Assembly: GCF_030124145.1 (NCBI RefSeq)
Contig: NZ_JASKMS010000005.1
Span: forward strand, 203,985-267,984
DNA length: 64,000 nt
Reading direction: 5' to 3'
From: Streptomyces sp. 378
Lineage (GTDB): Bacteria > Actinomycetota > Actinomycetes > Streptomycetales > Streptomycetaceae
In this document: positions 26,696 through 38,126 of the stretch, in pieces
How the letters are laid out: every line of letters begins with the position of its first letter
Position numbering within the stretch: the stretch's first letter is position 1
The notes under the pieces: model-generated
Database searches by the model: none
The model's input: the letters and a program-made list of their open reading frames with translations, nothing else
Told to the model about the DNA's origin: nothing
Translations under genes and position numbers: made by a program

Positions 26696-27798
26696 CAGGC
26701 ATCGACGATCTCCCCGTACGGGACGAGCTCCGCGGCACGTCCCCTTACGGCGCGCCCCAGCTGGACGTCCCGGTTCGGCTGAACACCAACGAGAACCCCT
26801 ATCCGCTGCCCGAGCCGCTGGTCGAACGGATCGCCGAGCGCGTCCGTGAGGCGGCCCGCACGCTCAACCGCTACCCCGACCGGGACGCGGTCGAGCTGCG
26901 CACGCGGCTGGCCGAGTACCTGACGGACACCTCCGGCCACGAGGTCGGCGTGGCCGGCGTCTGGGCGGCCAACGGCTCCAACGAGGTCATCCAGCAGCTG
27001 CTGCAGACCTTCGGCGGACCGGGCCGCACCGCCATGGGCTTCGAGCCGTCCTACTCGATGCACGGCCTCATCTCGCGTGGCACCGGCACCGGCTGGATCT
27101 CCGGCCCCCGCAACGACGACTTCACGATCGACCTGGCGGCGGCGCGGAAGGCCATCGCCGAGCACCGGCCGGACGTCGTCTTCGTCACCACCCCCAACAA
27201 CCCCACGGGCACCGCCGTGCCGCCCGAGACGGTCCTCGCGCTGTACGAGGCCGCACAGACGGCGAAACCGTCGATGGTCGTGATCGACGAGGCGTACATC
27301 GAGTTCAGCCACGGCGCCTCGCTGCTGCCGCTGCTGGAGGGGCGCCCGAACCTGGTCGTCTCCCGCACCATGTCGAAGGCGTTCGGCGCGGCGGGCCTGC
27401 GCCTCGGCTACCTCGCCGCGCACCCCGCCGTCGTCGACGCCGTCCAGCTGGTCCGGCTGCCCTACCACCTGTCGGCCGTCACCCAGGCGACCGCCCTGGC
27501 CGCCCTGGAGCACACCGACACGCTGCTGGGCTATGTCGAGCAGCTCAAGACCGAACGGGACCGCCTGGTCACCGAACTGCTCGCGATCGGCTACGAGGTG
27601 ACCCCCTCGGACGCCAACTTCGTACAGTTCGGCCTGTTCGAGGACTCCCACGAGACATGGCGGAAGATCCTCGACCGGGGCGTCCTGGTCCGGGACAACG
27701 GCGTACCCGGCTGGCTCCGGGTCACCGCCGGAACCCCCGAAGAGAACGACGCGTTCCTCGACGCGGTCCGTGAACTGAAGAAGGAGCAGGAGCTATGA
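26692..27798 (+). CDS. hisC: Histidinol-phosphate aminotransferase
   Basis: 368 aa PLP-dependent class I/II aminotransferase converting imidazole-acetol phosphate to histidinol phosphate. The start region [15 protein letters not shown] is diagnostic. TTPNNPTGT and VIDEAYIEF hold PLP-contacting Asn and Asp. The Schiff-base lysine is K229 in [17 protein letters not shown]. The GTG start overlaps the hisD stop and the stop overlaps the hisB start, so translation is coupled on both sides. Confidence 0.97.
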   Translation: MTGIDDLPVRDELRGTSPYGAPQLDVPVRLNTNENPYPLPEPLVERIAERVREAARTLNRYPDRDAVELRTRLAEYLTDTSGHEVGVAGVWAANGSNEVIQQLLQTFGGPGRTAMGFEPSYSMHGLISRGTGTGWISGPRNDDFTIDLAAARKAIAEHRPDVVFVTTPNNPTGTAVPPETVLALYEAAQTAKPSMVVIDEAYIEFSHGASLLPLLEGRPNLVVSRTMSKAFGAAGLRLGYLAAHPAVVDAVQLVRLPYHLSAVTQATALAALEHTDTLLGYVEQLKTERDRLVTELLAIGYEVTPSDANFVQFGLFEDSHETWRKILDRGVLVRDNGVPGWLRVTAGTPEENDAFLDAVRELKKEQEL

Positions 27799-28388
27799 GC
27801 CGCGTAGGACGCGTCGAACGGACCACCAAGGAGACGTCCGTCCTCGTCGAGATCGACCTCGACGGCACGGGCAAGACGGAGATCTCCACCGGCGTCGGCT
27901 TCTACGACCACATGCTCGACCAGCTCGGCCGGCACGGTCTGTTCGACCTGACCGTGAAGACCGAGGGCGATCTGCACATCGACTCGCACCACACCATCGA
28001 GGACACCGCGCTCGCCCTCGGCGCCGCCTTCAAGCAGGCCCTCGGCGACAAGGTGGGCATCTACCGCTTCGGCAACTGCACGGTCCCGCTGGACGAGTCC
28101 CTCGCCCAGGTCACCGTCGACCTGTCCGGCCGCCCCTACCTCGTGCACACCGAGCCCGAGAAGATGGCGCCGATGATCGGCGAGTACGACACCACCATGA
28201 CCCGGCACATCCTGGAGTCCTTCGTGGCCCAGGCACAGATCGCGCTGCACGTGCACGTGCCCTACGGCCGCAACGCGCACCACATCGTGGAGTGCCAGTT
28301 CAAGGCGCTCGCCCGGGCCCTGCGGTACGCGTCCGAGCGTGACCCGCGCGCGGCCGGCATCCTCCCCTCCACGAAGGGCGCCCTGTGA
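27795..28388 (+). CDS. hisB: Imidazoleglycerol-phosphate dehydratase
   Basis: 197 aa, monofunctional as in actinomycetes (no phosphatase domain). The two Mn-binding His clusters of the family are present: DSHHTIED and NAHHIVE near the ends, and the [14 protein letters not shown] segment near residue 34. It makes imidazole-acetol phosphate for HisC. The ATG overlaps the hisC stop (ATGA), and the stop overlaps the GTG of the 54-codon membrane-protein gene. Confidence 0.97.
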   Translation: MSRVGRVERTTKETSVLVEIDLDGTGKTEISTGVGFYDHMLDQLGRHGLFDLTVKTEGDLHIDSHHTIEDTALALGAAFKQALGDKVGIYRFGNCTVPLDESLAQVTVDLSGRPYLVHTEPEKMAPMIGEYDTTMTRHILESFVAQAQIALHVHVPYGRNAHHIVECQFKALARALRYASERDPRAAGILPSTKGAL

Positions 28389-28549
28389 ACGGCATCTCGA
28401 CCCTGCTGATCGTCGTCGGCCTCTTCCTCGCCGGCGGGATCTACTCCTTCGTCAAGCAGAAGATGCCCAAGGGTCTGATCGTGCTGCTGTCCATCGGCGC
28501 CGCGATGTGCCTGGCGGCCGGTGTGGTGAGGCTGGAGGTGTGGAATTGA
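28385..28549 (+). CDS. 54-aa membrane protein inside the his operon
   Basis: A short gene that exactly fills the hisB-hisH gap, overlapping hisB (GTGA) and hisH (TTGA). The product begins [12 protein letters not shown] and has two hydrophobic stretches (about 5-22 and 30-49) joined by a basic turn KQKMPKG, so it is likely a two-helix membrane hairpin with both ends on the same side. A GGAGG for hisH lies within its last codons. It could be a functional membrane partner or mainly a translational coupler. I know of no assigned function. Confidence 0.85.
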   Translation: MNGISTLLIVVGLFLAGGIYSFVKQKMPKGLIVLLSIGAAMCLAAGVVRLEVWN

Positions 28550-29190
28550 GCGCCCCGCAGAAGAAGGTCGTCGTCTTCGACTACGGATTCGGCAACGTCC
28601 GTTCCGCCGAGCGTGCCCTCGCCCGCGCCGGGGCCGACGTGGAGATCACGCGTGACTACGACAAGGCCCTGAACGCCGACGGCCTGCTGGTCCCCGGCGT
28701 CGGCGCCTTCGCCTCCTGTATGACGGGCCTGCGCGAGGCGCGTGGCGACTGGATCGTCGACCGCCGGCTGTCCGGCGGCCGCCCGGTCATGGGCATCTGC
28801 GTCGGCATGCAGATTCTCTTCGCGCGCGGCATCGAGCACGGCGTCCAGAGCGAGGGCCTCGACGAGTGGCCCGGCTCGGTCGAGCCGCTCCAGGCCGAGA
28901 TCGTGCCCCACATGGGCTGGAACACCGTCGAGGCGGCGCCCGGTTCGCAGCTGTTCGCGGGCCTGGACGCGGACGCCCGCTTCTACTTCGTGCACTCCTA
29001 CGCCGTCCACGACTGGTCGCTTCAGACGCACAACCCGGCGATGGCCGCCCCCAAGGTCACCTGGTCCACGCACGGCAAGCCGTTCGTCGCGGCCGTCGAG
29101 AACGGCGCCCTGTGGGCCACGCAGTTCCACCCCGAGAAGTCCGGCGACGCCGGAGCCCAGCTCCTCACCAACTGGATCGGAACACTGTGA
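28546..29190 (+). CDS. hisH: Imidazole glycerol phosphate synthase, glutaminase subunit
   Basis: 214 aa class I glutamine amidotransferase that feeds ammonia to HisF. The nucleophile is C85 in [11 protein letters not shown]; the His/Glu pair is in QFHPEKSG near the end. Start choice: the TTG at 28546 has GGAGG seven bases upstream and overlaps the previous stop (TTGA); the in-frame GTG at 28540 is too close to that ribosome site. The stop overlaps the priA start. Confidence 0.95.
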   Translation: MSAPQKKVVVFDYGFGNVRSAERALARAGADVEITRDYDKALNADGLLVPGVGAFASCMTGLREARGDWIVDRRLSGGRPVMGICVGMQILFARGIEHGVQSEGLDEWPGSVEPLQAEIVPHMGWNTVEAAPGSQLFAGLDADARFYFVHSYAVHDWSLQTHNPAMAAPKVTWSTHGKPFVAAVENGALWATQFHPEKSGDAGAQLLTNWIGTL

Positions 29191-29912
29191 GCAAGCTCGA
29201 ACTCCTTCCCGCCGTCGACGTCCGCGACGGCCAGGCCGTCCGCCTGGTGCACGGCGAGTCCGGCACGGAGACCTCCTACGGCTCCCCGCTGGAAGCCGCC
29301 CTGGCCTGGCAGCGCTCCGGCGCCGAATGGCTGCACCTGGTCGACCTGGACGCCGCGTTCGGCACCGGGAACAACCGCGAGCTGATCGCCGAGGTCGCCC
29401 GGGCCATGGACATCAAGGTGGAGCTGTCCGGCGGCATCCGCGACGACGACACCCTCGCCGCCGCCCTCGCCACCGGCTGCAAGCGCGTCAACCTCGGCAC
29501 GGCCGCCCTGGAGACCCCGGAGTGGGTCGCCGAGGTCATCGCCGAGCACGGCGACAAGATCGCGGTGGGTCTCGACGTCCGCGGCACGACCCTGCGCGGC
29601 CGGGGCTGGACCCGCGACGGCGGCGACCTCTACGAGACGCTGGAGCGCCTCGACAAGGAGGGCTGCGCGCGGTACGTCGTCACCGACATCGCCAAGGACG
29701 GCACCCTCCAGGGCCCCAACCTGGAACTGCTGCGCAACGTGTGCGCCGCCACCGACCGCCCGGTCGTGGCCTCCGGCGGGGTCTCCTCGCTCGACGACCT
29801 GCGGGCCATCGCCGACCTCGTCCCGCTCGGTGTCGAGGGGGCCATCGTAGGGAAGGCGCTGTACGCGAAGGCGTTCACCCTGGAAGAGGCCTTGGAGGCT
29901 GTGTCGTCATGA
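29187..29912 (+). CDS. priA: Bifunctional HisA/TrpF isomerase (PriA)
   Basis: 241 aa (beta-alpha)8 barrel that isomerises ProFAR (histidine path) and, in Streptomyces and mycobacteria, also PRA (tryptophan path). The phosphate-binding motifs SGGIRDDDT and [10 protein letters not shown] are present. The two catalytic aspartates fall in [13 protein letters not shown] (D11) and [12 protein letters not shown]. No separate trpF is found among the trp genes in this window, which fits the dual role. Start and stop both overlap neighbours. Confidence 0.95.
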   Translation: MSKLELLPAVDVRDGQAVRLVHGESGTETSYGSPLEAALAWQRSGAEWLHLVDLDAAFGTGNNRELIAEVARAMDIKVELSGGIRDDDTLAAALATGCKRVNLGTAALETPEWVAEVIAEHGDKIAVGLDVRGTTLRGRGWTRDGGDLYETLERLDKEGCARYVVTDIAKDGTLQGPNLELLRNVCAATDRPVVASGGVSSLDDLRAIADLVPLGVEGAIVGKALYAKAFTLEEALEAVSS

Positions 29913-30310
29913 CCGTGCGGCGTGTGCAGAGCGGAAGTCCCTGGGAAGAGTCCTTCGGTTTTGCACACGCCGTCGCGGCGGGCGACCGTGTGCTGGTCGC
30001 GGGCACGACCGCGTTCAAGGGCGACGTGCTCTACGGCGAGGGCGATCCGTACGAGCAGGCCAAGATCGCCTTCACCAGCGCCCTGGAGGCGATCGCCGAG
30101 TTCGGGCTCGCACCCGAGTCCGTGATCCGCACCCGGGTGTGCCTGGCGCACGCCCGGGACGTCGACGCCGTGGGCCGGGCGCACAAGGAGATGTTCGACG
30201 CCGTACGCCCGGTCACGACCCTGCTGATCGTGCAGGGCTTCATGGACTCCCGGGTCCTGGTGTCGGTGGAAGTGGAAGCATTCCGAGGGACCCCCTCACA
30301 GGAACACTAA
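29909..30310 (+). CDS. RidA/YjgF-family protein
   Basis: 133 aa, the size of RidA imine/enamine deaminases. Features include [14 protein letters not shown], the Arg of the active-site region ([13 protein letters not shown]) and [22 protein letters not shown] at the end. RidA proteins quench reactive enamines released by PLP enzymes, which fits a gene between priA and hisF in an operon with hisC. The ATG overlaps the priA stop. The exact substrate is not known. Confidence 0.88.
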   Translation: MTVRRVQSGSPWEESFGFAHAVAAGDRVLVAGTTAFKGDVLYGEGDPYEQAKIAFTSALEAIAEFGLAPESVIRTRVCLAHARDVDAVGRAHKEMFDAVRPVTTLLIVQGFMDSRVLVSVEVEAFRGTPSQEH

Positions 30311-30324
30311 GAGGAGCAGGATTC

Positions 30325-31080
30325 ATGACCCTGGCGGTCCGAGTCATCCCCTGCCTGGACGTGGACAACGGCCGGGTCGTCAAGGGCGTCAACTTCCAGA
30401 ACCTGCGCGACGCGGGCGACCCCGTCGAGATGGCCAAGGTGTACGACGCCGAGGGCGCCGACGAGCTGACGTTCCTGGACATCACCGCCTCGTCGGGCAA
30501 CCGCGAGACCACGTACGACGTCGTGCGCCGCACGGCCGAACAGGTGTTCATCCCGCTCACGGTCGGCGGCGGCGTCCGCACGGCCGAGGACGTGGACAAG
30601 CTGCTGCGGGCCGGCGCGGACAAGGTCGGCGTCAACACGGCCGCCATCGCCCGCCCGGAGCTGATCCGCGAGATCGCCGAGCGCTTCGGCCGCCAGGTCC
30701 TGGTCCTGTCCGTGGACGCCCGCCGTACCGAGTCGGGCTCCTTCGAGGTGACCACCCACGGCGGACGCCGGGGCACCGGCATCGACGCCGTGGAGTGGGC
30801 GCACCGGGCCGCGGAGCTCGGCGCGGGCGAGATCCTGCTCAACTCGATGGACGCCGACGGCACCAAGGACGGCTACGACCTGGAGATGATCCGGGCCGTT
30901 CGGAAGCACGTCACGGTCCCCGTCATCGCCTCGGGCGGCGCGGGCAGGCTGACCGACTTCCCCCCGGCCGTCGAGGCGGGCGCGGACGCGGTCCTGGCCG
31001 CGTCGGTGTTCCACTTCGGCGACCTGCGCATCGGCCAGGTCAAGGAGACGCTGCGGGAGGCGGGGCACCCGGTGCGCTGA
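30325..31080 (+). CDS. hisF: Imidazole glycerol phosphate synthase, cyclase subunit
   Basis: 251 aa barrel protein; with HisH it closes the imidazole ring and releases AICAR. Catalytic aspartates are D12 in [14 protein letters not shown] and the one in [15 protein letters not shown]. Phosphate loops GGGVRT and ASGGAG are visible. GAGGAG lies upstream of the ATG. It closes the operon that starts at hisD; a strong hairpin follows. Confidence 0.97.
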   Translation: MTLAVRVIPCLDVDNGRVVKGVNFQNLRDAGDPVEMAKVYDAEGADELTFLDITASSGNRETTYDVVRRTAEQVFIPLTVGGGVRTAEDVDKLLRAGADKVGVNTAAIARPELIREIAERFGRQVLVLSVDARRTESGSFEVTTHGGRRGTGIDAVEWAHRAAELGAGEILLNSMDADGTKDGYDLEMIRAVRKHVTVPVIASGGAGRLTDFPPAVEAGADAVLAASVFHFGDLRIGQVKETLREAGHPVR

Positions 31081-31097
31081 CGCCCCGTCCGCCGAGA

Positions 31098-31124
31098 GCC
31101 CCGGCCGCGCCCCGCGGCCGGGGC
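31098..31124. terminator. Bidirectional terminator after hisF
   Basis: A perfect 11-bp stem, GCCCCGGCCGC and GCGGCCGGGGC, with a 5-base loop, followed by CTTCTC. It lies between hisF and the convergent TIGR03085 gene and should end both. Confidence 0.85.
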
Positions 31125-31128
31125 CTTC

Positions 31129-31764
31129 TCAGATCCCGAGCTGCTTGGTCTCGTGCAGCTTCGCGATCGCGTTCTCGTCGCCGTCCAGGTCGACCTTGGC
31201 CGCGCTCCGGCGGCCATAGCAGAACAGGACCAGTTCGGACGGCTCGCCGGTCACCGTGACCACCGGGGTGCCGCGGTGGGCGACCGCCGTCTGGCCGTCG
31301 GGGCGGCGCAGGACCAGGCCCGTCGGCACGCCGCGGCCCATCAGGCGGGCCGTGCGCTCCAGACGGGACCACAGAGCGTTCTGGAAGACCAGGTCCAGGT
31401 CGCGGGGGGACCAGTCGGGCTGGGCGCGGCGGACGTCCTCGGTGTGGACGTAGAACTCGACGAGGTTCGACGCTTCGTCGACCGGCTTCAGGCTGAAGGG
31501 CGAAAAACGCGGCGGGCCCGTACGGATCAGCTGGATCAGCTCCTCGTACGGCTTGTCGGCGTACTCCGCCATCACCTTGTCCAGGCGTGACGCGAGTTGC
31601 TTGATCAGTATCCCGCCGGCGGCGTCCGGGCGGCGCTCGCGCACCACCACGTGCGCGGCGAGGTCCCGGGTCGTCCAGCCCTCGCACAGGGTGGGCGCGT
31701 CCGGGCCCGCGGTCTCCAACAGGTCGGCGAGGAGAAGTCGTTCACGCTTGGCATGGGTCGACAT
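31129..31764 (-). CDS. TIGR03085 family (DinB/mycothiol-isomerase-like) protein
   Basis: 211 aa. The N-terminal helical half resembles the mycothiol-dependent maleylpyruvate isomerase/DinB fold with a metal site: [13 protein letters not shown] (36-48) and [15 protein letters not shown] (about 103-117) carry the likely His ligands. The C-terminal half ([13 protein letters not shown] onward) is the small extra domain of this subfamily. The fold points to a mycothiol-linked reaction, but none has been assigned. It stands alone between convergent his genes. Confidence 0.85.
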   Translation of the reverse strand: MSTHAKRERLLLADLLETAGPDAPTLCEGWTTRDLAAHVVVRERRPDAAGGILIKQLASRLDKVMAEYADKPYEELIQLIRTGPPRFSPFSLKPVDEASNLVEFYVHTEDVRRAQPDWSPRDLDLVFQNALWSRLERTARLMGRGVPTGLVLRRPDGQTAVAHRGTPVVTVTGEPSELVLFCYGRRSAAKVDLDGDENAIAKLHETKQLGI

Positions 31765-31887
31765 GCCGCCCAGCCTACGGCCGGTCCCCCGGTCAGCCCA
31801 GCAGACGTGCCGATTCCCCTCCGACGGGTGTTCCGCCCAGTGGACACTCCGCCTGGCCTGTCAGTGGCGCACGGCACAATGGTCGGC

Positions 31888-32331
31888 ATGACCAGCAAGC
31901 CCGCCCGTCGCCCGGCCACCGCCCCTCACGGAGGCGCTTCGCGCCACAGTGCTCCATCCGGCCGCCTCGACGCGGAGATCGCCGCGCGCCTCAAGCGCAG
32001 TGCCGACGGCCTCCTGCCCGCCATCGCCCAGCAGTACGACACCGGCGAGGTGCTCATGCTCGGCTGGATGGACGACGAGGCGCTGCATCGCACCCTGACC
32101 ACCGGCCGGTGCACCTACTGGTCGCGCAGCCGCCGGGAGTACTGGGTCAAGGGCGACACCTCCGGCCACTTCCAGTGGGTGAAGTCCGTCGCCCTCGACT
32201 GCGACGCGGACACCGTGCTCGTCAAGGTGGACCAGGTCGGCGCCGCCTGCCACACCGGCGCCCGCACCTGCTTCGACGAGGACGTGCTCCTCAAGGACGG
32301 CGGCTCCGCCCGCCCCGCCCCGGATCAGTAA
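31888..32331 (+). CDS. hisI: Phosphoribosyl-AMP cyclohydrolase
   Basis: 147 aa, longer than the usual ~110-130 because of a 35-residue N-terminal extension. It opens the adenine ring of PR-AMP in histidine synthesis. Metal-binding motifs are intact: [17 protein letters not shown] (DxDxD for Mg) and [10 protein letters not shown] (Zn cysteines). The ATG at 31888 is chosen; another at 31879 is in frame. It is separated from the main his operon by the TIGR03085 gene and lies 11 bases before trpE, so these two are probably co-transcribed. Confidence 0.95.
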   Translation: MTSKPARRPATAPHGGASRHSAPSGRLDAEIAARLKRSADGLLPAIAQQYDTGEVLMLGWMDDEALHRTLTTGRCTYWSRSRREYWVKGDTSGHFQWVKSVALDCDADTVLVKVDQVGAACHTGARTCFDEDVLLKDGGSARPAPDQ

Positions 32332-32342
32332 GGTCAGCGGCC

Positions 32343-33824
<1,482 letters not shown>

Positions 33825-33826
33825 GA

Positions 33827-33858
33827 TGAACCCCGGGTGACGGTTCGCCCGGGGTTCA
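33827..33858 (+). terminator. Terminator after trpE
   Basis: Perfect 11-bp arms TGAACCCCGGG and CCCGGGGTTCA with a 10-base loop start two bases past the trpE stop. It precedes the Trp-associated membrane protein gene, so any read-through would be attenuated here. Confidence 0.7.
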
Positions 33859-33874
33859 GGCGATAGTGGGGTAC

Positions 33875-34507
33875 GTGACTGCTGTACCTCACCCCCGTTC
33901 CGAAGCCCCCGGATCCGCCCGGGCCGGCCGCCTGAGCCTCGCCGTCGCGCTGCTGAGCGGCGCGCTCGGCGCGGCCGTGGCGCTGCTCGCCACCCGGCAG
34001 CAATGGTCGCAGGGCACCGCGACGGTGGCCGGTGGCGCCTTCCCCCTGACCGCCAAGGGCAGCGACGTCACGGGCGTTCCCGCGGCGCTCGCCATAGTGG
34101 GCCTCGCCGCGCTCGTCGCCGTCTTCGCCGTCCGCCGGGCCGGCCGCTTCGTCGTCGCCGGGCTGCTGGCGCTCTCCGGCGCCGGCATCGTCGTCGCGGC
34201 CCTGCTCGGCGCCTCCGACGGCTCCGCGCTCGACGAGCAGGCCGCCCGGGCCTCCGGCGACACCTCGGCCTCCGTCGACGCCCTCGGCCACACCGCGTGG
34301 CCGTACGTCGCGGTCGTCGGCGGTGCGCTGATCCTCCTGGCCGGGCTGCTCGCCCTGCGCTACGGACGGCTGTGGCCCGCCATGTCCGGCCGCTACGAAC
34401 GCGGCGGCACGCCCCAGCCGCGCCGCAAGGCCCCCGCCGCCGACCCCGACCGGCCCGAGGACCTGTGGAAGGCACTCGACCGCGGCGAGGACCCGACCGG
34501 GGCCTGA
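33875..34507 (+). CDS. Trp-biosynthesis-associated membrane protein (TIGR02234)
   Basis: 210 aa with four transmembrane helices (about 21-42, 67-84, 92-112 and 147-168), a hydrophilic first loop (TRQQWSQGTATVAGGAFPL) and a cytoplasmic tail rich in Arg and Pro ending DRGEDPTGA. The family occurs in actinobacteria next to trp genes, as here directly after trpE; transport or regulation of tryptophan has been guessed but not shown. The GTG at 33875 (VTAVPHPRS) is preferred; one at 33866 is also in frame. Confidence 0.85.
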   Translation: MTAVPHPRSEAPGSARAGRLSLAVALLSGALGAAVALLATRQQWSQGTATVAGGAFPLTAKGSDVTGVPAALAIVGLAALVAVFAVRRAGRFVVAGLLALSGAGIVVAALLGASDGSALDEQAARASGDTSASVDALGHTAWPYVAVVGGALILLAGLLALRYGRLWPAMSGRYERGGTPQPRRKAPAADPDRPEDLWKALDRGEDPTGA

Positions 34508-34707
34508 GGGGTCCTTTCACTATGCCCCGTCCGGGTCGCGCGGCCTGGCACCGCACCTCGCCGCGTTGCCGGAAGGCCCTCGGAGCTCCTCCCCCACTCT
34601 CGGCTTCGCTCGAGCGGGGGGACCCCCATCGAGGGCCTTCCGGCGCCTTGCGATGCACGGCACCAGACCACGCGACCTGATCGGACGCTCATAGTGAAAG
34701 GACCCCT
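34507..34707. repeat. Large imperfect palindrome (MITE-like dispersed element)
   Basis: About 200 bp with two arms that pair almost end to end. The outer 17 bases are a perfect match: AGGGGTCCTTTCACTAT (34507-34523) against its complement ending at 34707. The inner part (about 34565-34655) contains GCCGGAAGGCCCTCG and its complement around a CTCGGCTTCGCTCGAG core. Palindromes with this CTTCGCTCGAG core are, from memory, scattered widely in Streptomyces genomes. It fills most of the 311-base gap and overlaps the last base of the preceding stop codon. It could be a MITE, a bidirectional terminator, or both. Confidence 0.75.
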
Positions 34708-34818
34708 GAGCCCACACGGGGGACCGGGAGGCACCCCCGCTCACCCCGCGGGCGCGCGTGCGCGACAATGGCCCCGAGCGTCCTGCTCAGACACGCACAC
34801 AGCAACGAGGAGCAAGCA

Positions 34819-35070
34819 ATGGCGGGCAGCAGCCACGGTCACACCCCGGCCGCCTGGACCGGTGTCATCATCGCCTTCATCGGTTTCTGCGTCGCGGGCG
34901 CGTTCATGGTGATGGACCAGCCGGTGGGCTTCTGGGCGGGCATGGTGGTCGTGCTGCTCGGCGGTGTCGTCGGCGCCATCATGCGGATGATGGGCCTGGG
35001 CCAGCCCAAGGAGGCGCAGCAGCCGCACCGCACCACGGGCGACCGCGAGCCGGCCGGCGCCGGGAGCTGA
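34819..35070 (+). CDS. HGxxPAAW-motif small membrane protein
   Basis: 83 aa. The N-terminus MAGSSHGHTPAAWTG carries the HGxxPAAW motif that names this actinobacterial family. Two transmembrane helices follow (about 15-33 and 38-56), then a hydrophilic tail. The upstream GAGGAG is well placed for the ATG. The function is unknown; the family often lies close to trp genes, as here. Confidence 0.88.
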   Translation: MAGSSHGHTPAAWTGVIIAFIGFCVAGAFMVMDQPVGFWAGMVVVLLGGVVGAIMRMMGLGQPKEAQQPHRTTGDREPAGAGS

Positions 35071-35161
35071 CCCCGCGGCACGATCCGCGGAGCACGTCCT
35101 CACGTGAGGGGCGGCCGGCACACGGGTGCCGGAGCCGCCCCTCACGCGTGTGCGGGGCACA

Positions 35162-35596
35162 ATGCATACCGTGAACGCCGAGAGCCGAGGGGTGACGTCC
35201 AGCGTCCCGGGCCGGCTGGCCGTCCCCGCCGGGGTGCTCGGGGCCGTAGCCGCCGCCTTCGCCTACGTGGGCGCCGTGGACCCGAACGAACCCGGCCACT
35301 ACCCCGCCTGCCCGCTGCTGCGCTACACCGGCCTCTACTGCCCCGGCTGCGGCGGACTGCGCAGCGCGCACGCCTTCGTCCACGGTGACGTCCTGACGGC
35401 GCTGCAGGCCAACGCGCTCGCGACCCTCGGCTTTCTGGGGTTCGCCGCGCTGTGGACCGTATGGGTGGTGTACGCGGCCCGCGGGCGCCCGCTGCGGATC
35501 GACCCCCGCCCAGGGTTGGTGTGGAGCCTCGGAGCGTTGCTGCTGGTCTTCACCGTTGTCCGGAACCTGCCCTTCGGTGGCTGGCTTCACCCTTGA
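35162..35596 (+). CDS. DUF2752 membrane protein
   Basis: 144 aa with three hydrophobic segments (about 20-37, 84-104 and 118-134). The diagnostic loop ACPLLRYTGLYCPGCGG lies at about residues 49-65 and has three cysteines in a pattern that could bind metal or form disulfides. The start may be the ATG at 35162 or the GTG at 35171. The family's role is unknown. It precedes trpC by 139 bases, a gap large enough to hold the trpC promoter. Confidence 0.85.
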   Translation: MHTVNAESRGVTSSVPGRLAVPAGVLGAVAAAFAYVGAVDPNEPGHYPACPLLRYTGLYCPGCGGLRSAHAFVHGDVLTALQANALATLGFLGFAALWTVWVVYAARGRPLRIDPRPGLVWSLGALLLVFTVVRNLPFGGWLHP

Positions 35597-35735
35597 TCGT
35601 CTGGCGGATGTCCAGCTAGTGGGACCGGCGTCAACCGGATGTGAGGCCTGCGCCCGGCTGCGGATACCATCGCAGTGACCATCGGTTTTCGATCGGTCGC
35701 TGGAACTGTCAAGCGTCTGGAAGGGGGCCGCTCGC

Positions 35736-36545
35736 GTGAGTGTGCTCGACGAGATCATCGACGGAGTCCGTGCCGACCTCGCGGAGCGGCAGGCGCGCGT
35801 CAGCCTCGACGAGCTCAAGGAGCGCGCGGCGAAGGCTCCCGCGGCCAAGGACGGCGCGGCCGCACTGCGCGGCGACGGCGTCAAGGTCATCTGTGAGGTC
35901 AAGCGCTCCAGCCCGTCCAAGGGCGCGCTGGCCGCGATCGCCGACCCGGCCGGACTCGCCGCCGACTACGAGGCGGGCGGCGCGGCCGTCATCTCCGTCC
36001 TCACCGAGGAGCGCCGCTTCGGCGGTTCGCTCGCCGACCTCGAGGCGGTCCGCGCCCGGGTGGACATCCCCGTGCTGCGCAAGGACTTCATCGTCACGTC
36101 GTACCAGCTGTGGGAGGCCCGCGCCTACGGCGCCGACGTCGTGCTGCTGATCGTCGCCGCCCTGGACCAGCCCGCCCTGGAGTCCCTCATCGAGCGCGCC
36201 GAGTCCATCGGGCTCACACCGCTCGTGGAGGTCCACGACGAGGACGAGGTCGAGCGGGCGGTCGACGCCGGCGCCCGGGTGATCGGCGTCAACGCGCGCA
36301 ACCTCAAGACCCTGGAGGTCGACCGCGGCACCTTCGAGCGGGTGGCGCCGGAGATCCCCGACCACATCATCAAGATCGCCGAGTCCGGCGTCCGCGGCCC
36401 GCACGACCTCATCGCGTACGCCAACGCCGGCGCCGACGCGGTCCTGGTCGGCGAGTCCCTCGTGACCGGCAAGGACCCCAGGACGGCGGTCTCCGACCTG
36501 GTGGCGGCCGGCGAGCACCCCGCGCTCCGGCACGGCCGGAGCTGA
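35736..36545 (+). CDS. trpC: Indole-3-glycerol phosphate synthase
   Basis: 269 aa (beta-alpha)8 barrel, monofunctional. Catalytic Lys and Glu regions are visible: [13 protein letters not shown] (52-64), [13 protein letters not shown] and VGVNARNL-type [14 protein letters not shown]. The phosphate site is [11 protein letters not shown] and VGESLV. A strong GGAAGG lies before the GTG start. It heads trpC-trpM-trpB-trpA. Its substrate CdRP would come from PriA acting as TrpF. Confidence 0.97.
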   Translation: MSVLDEIIDGVRADLAERQARVSLDELKERAAKAPAAKDGAAALRGDGVKVICEVKRSSPSKGALAAIADPAGLAADYEAGGAAVISVLTEERRFGGSLADLEAVRARVDIPVLRKDFIVTSYQLWEARAYGADVVLLIVAALDQPALESLIERAESIGLTPLVEVHDEDEVERAVDAGARVIGVNARNLKTLEVDRGTFERVAPEIPDHIIKIAESGVRGPHDLIAYANAGADAVLVGESLVTGKDPRTAVSDLVAAGEHPALRHGRS

Positions 36546-36567
36546 TCACCCGCTAGGCTTGGCCCCG

Positions 36568-36786
36568 ATGACTGCCACCCTGACGACCGTGGACCGGTAC
36601 GCCCGCCTCGCGCGCGGCTGCCGCCCCCGCGGCTGCCGCGCCCCGGCCCGCCGGGTCCACGGCCGCCGTGTCCGGTACGTCATCGGTGACGAACCAGGGC
36701 AGGTCAACGGCATGCGATGGCAGCAGCGCCCCGTAGGGGGCGCGGGGAACTGCGCGACAAGCCACGAACGGCCCGCAGCCGCCTGA
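36568..36786 (+). CDS. trpM: TrpM-like small modulator of tryptophan synthesis
   Basis: 72 aa, very basic, between trpC and trpB. Position and the N-terminal two-thirds (MTATLTTVDRYARLARGC, then RPRGCRAPARRVHGRRVRY) correspond to TrpM of Streptomyces coelicolor, reported to modulate tryptophan production and differentiation; as I recall that protein is about 63 aa. The last ~20 codons here come from a common Streptomyces-type dispersed repeat (36726-36783), so the C-terminus is unlike a typical TrpM and the original stop may have been lost. The ATG at 36568 is preferred to a TTG at 36559. Confidence 0.75.
   Translation: MTATLTTVDRYARLARGCRPRGCRAPARRVHGRRVRYVIGDEPGQVNGMRWQQRPVGGAGNCATSHERPAAA
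36726..36783. repeat. Dispersed REP-like repeat within the 3' end of trpM
   Basis: The segment contains GCGCCCCGTAGGGGGCGC, a short hairpin, followed by GGGGAACTGCGCGACAAGCC and a GCCCGCAGCC tail. From memory, this hairpin-plus-tail unit occurs many times between genes in Streptomyces. Here it is read as the C-terminus of trpM. It could also act as a weak hairpin before trpB. Confidence 0.65.
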
Positions 36787-36842
36787 CCATCCCCGCCCCC
36801 ACGGCGACCGTGCATCCGACACACTCACCGTGAGGTATTCGC

Positions 36843-38122
<1,280 letters not shown>

Positions 38123-38126
<4 letters not shown>

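Noticed and set aside
28339..28545. Longer N-terminus for hisH reading back through the small membrane-protein gene
   Set aside because: The upstream part is out of frame with a well-formed gene and has no ribosome site, while the TTG at 28546 has GGAGG at ideal spacing.
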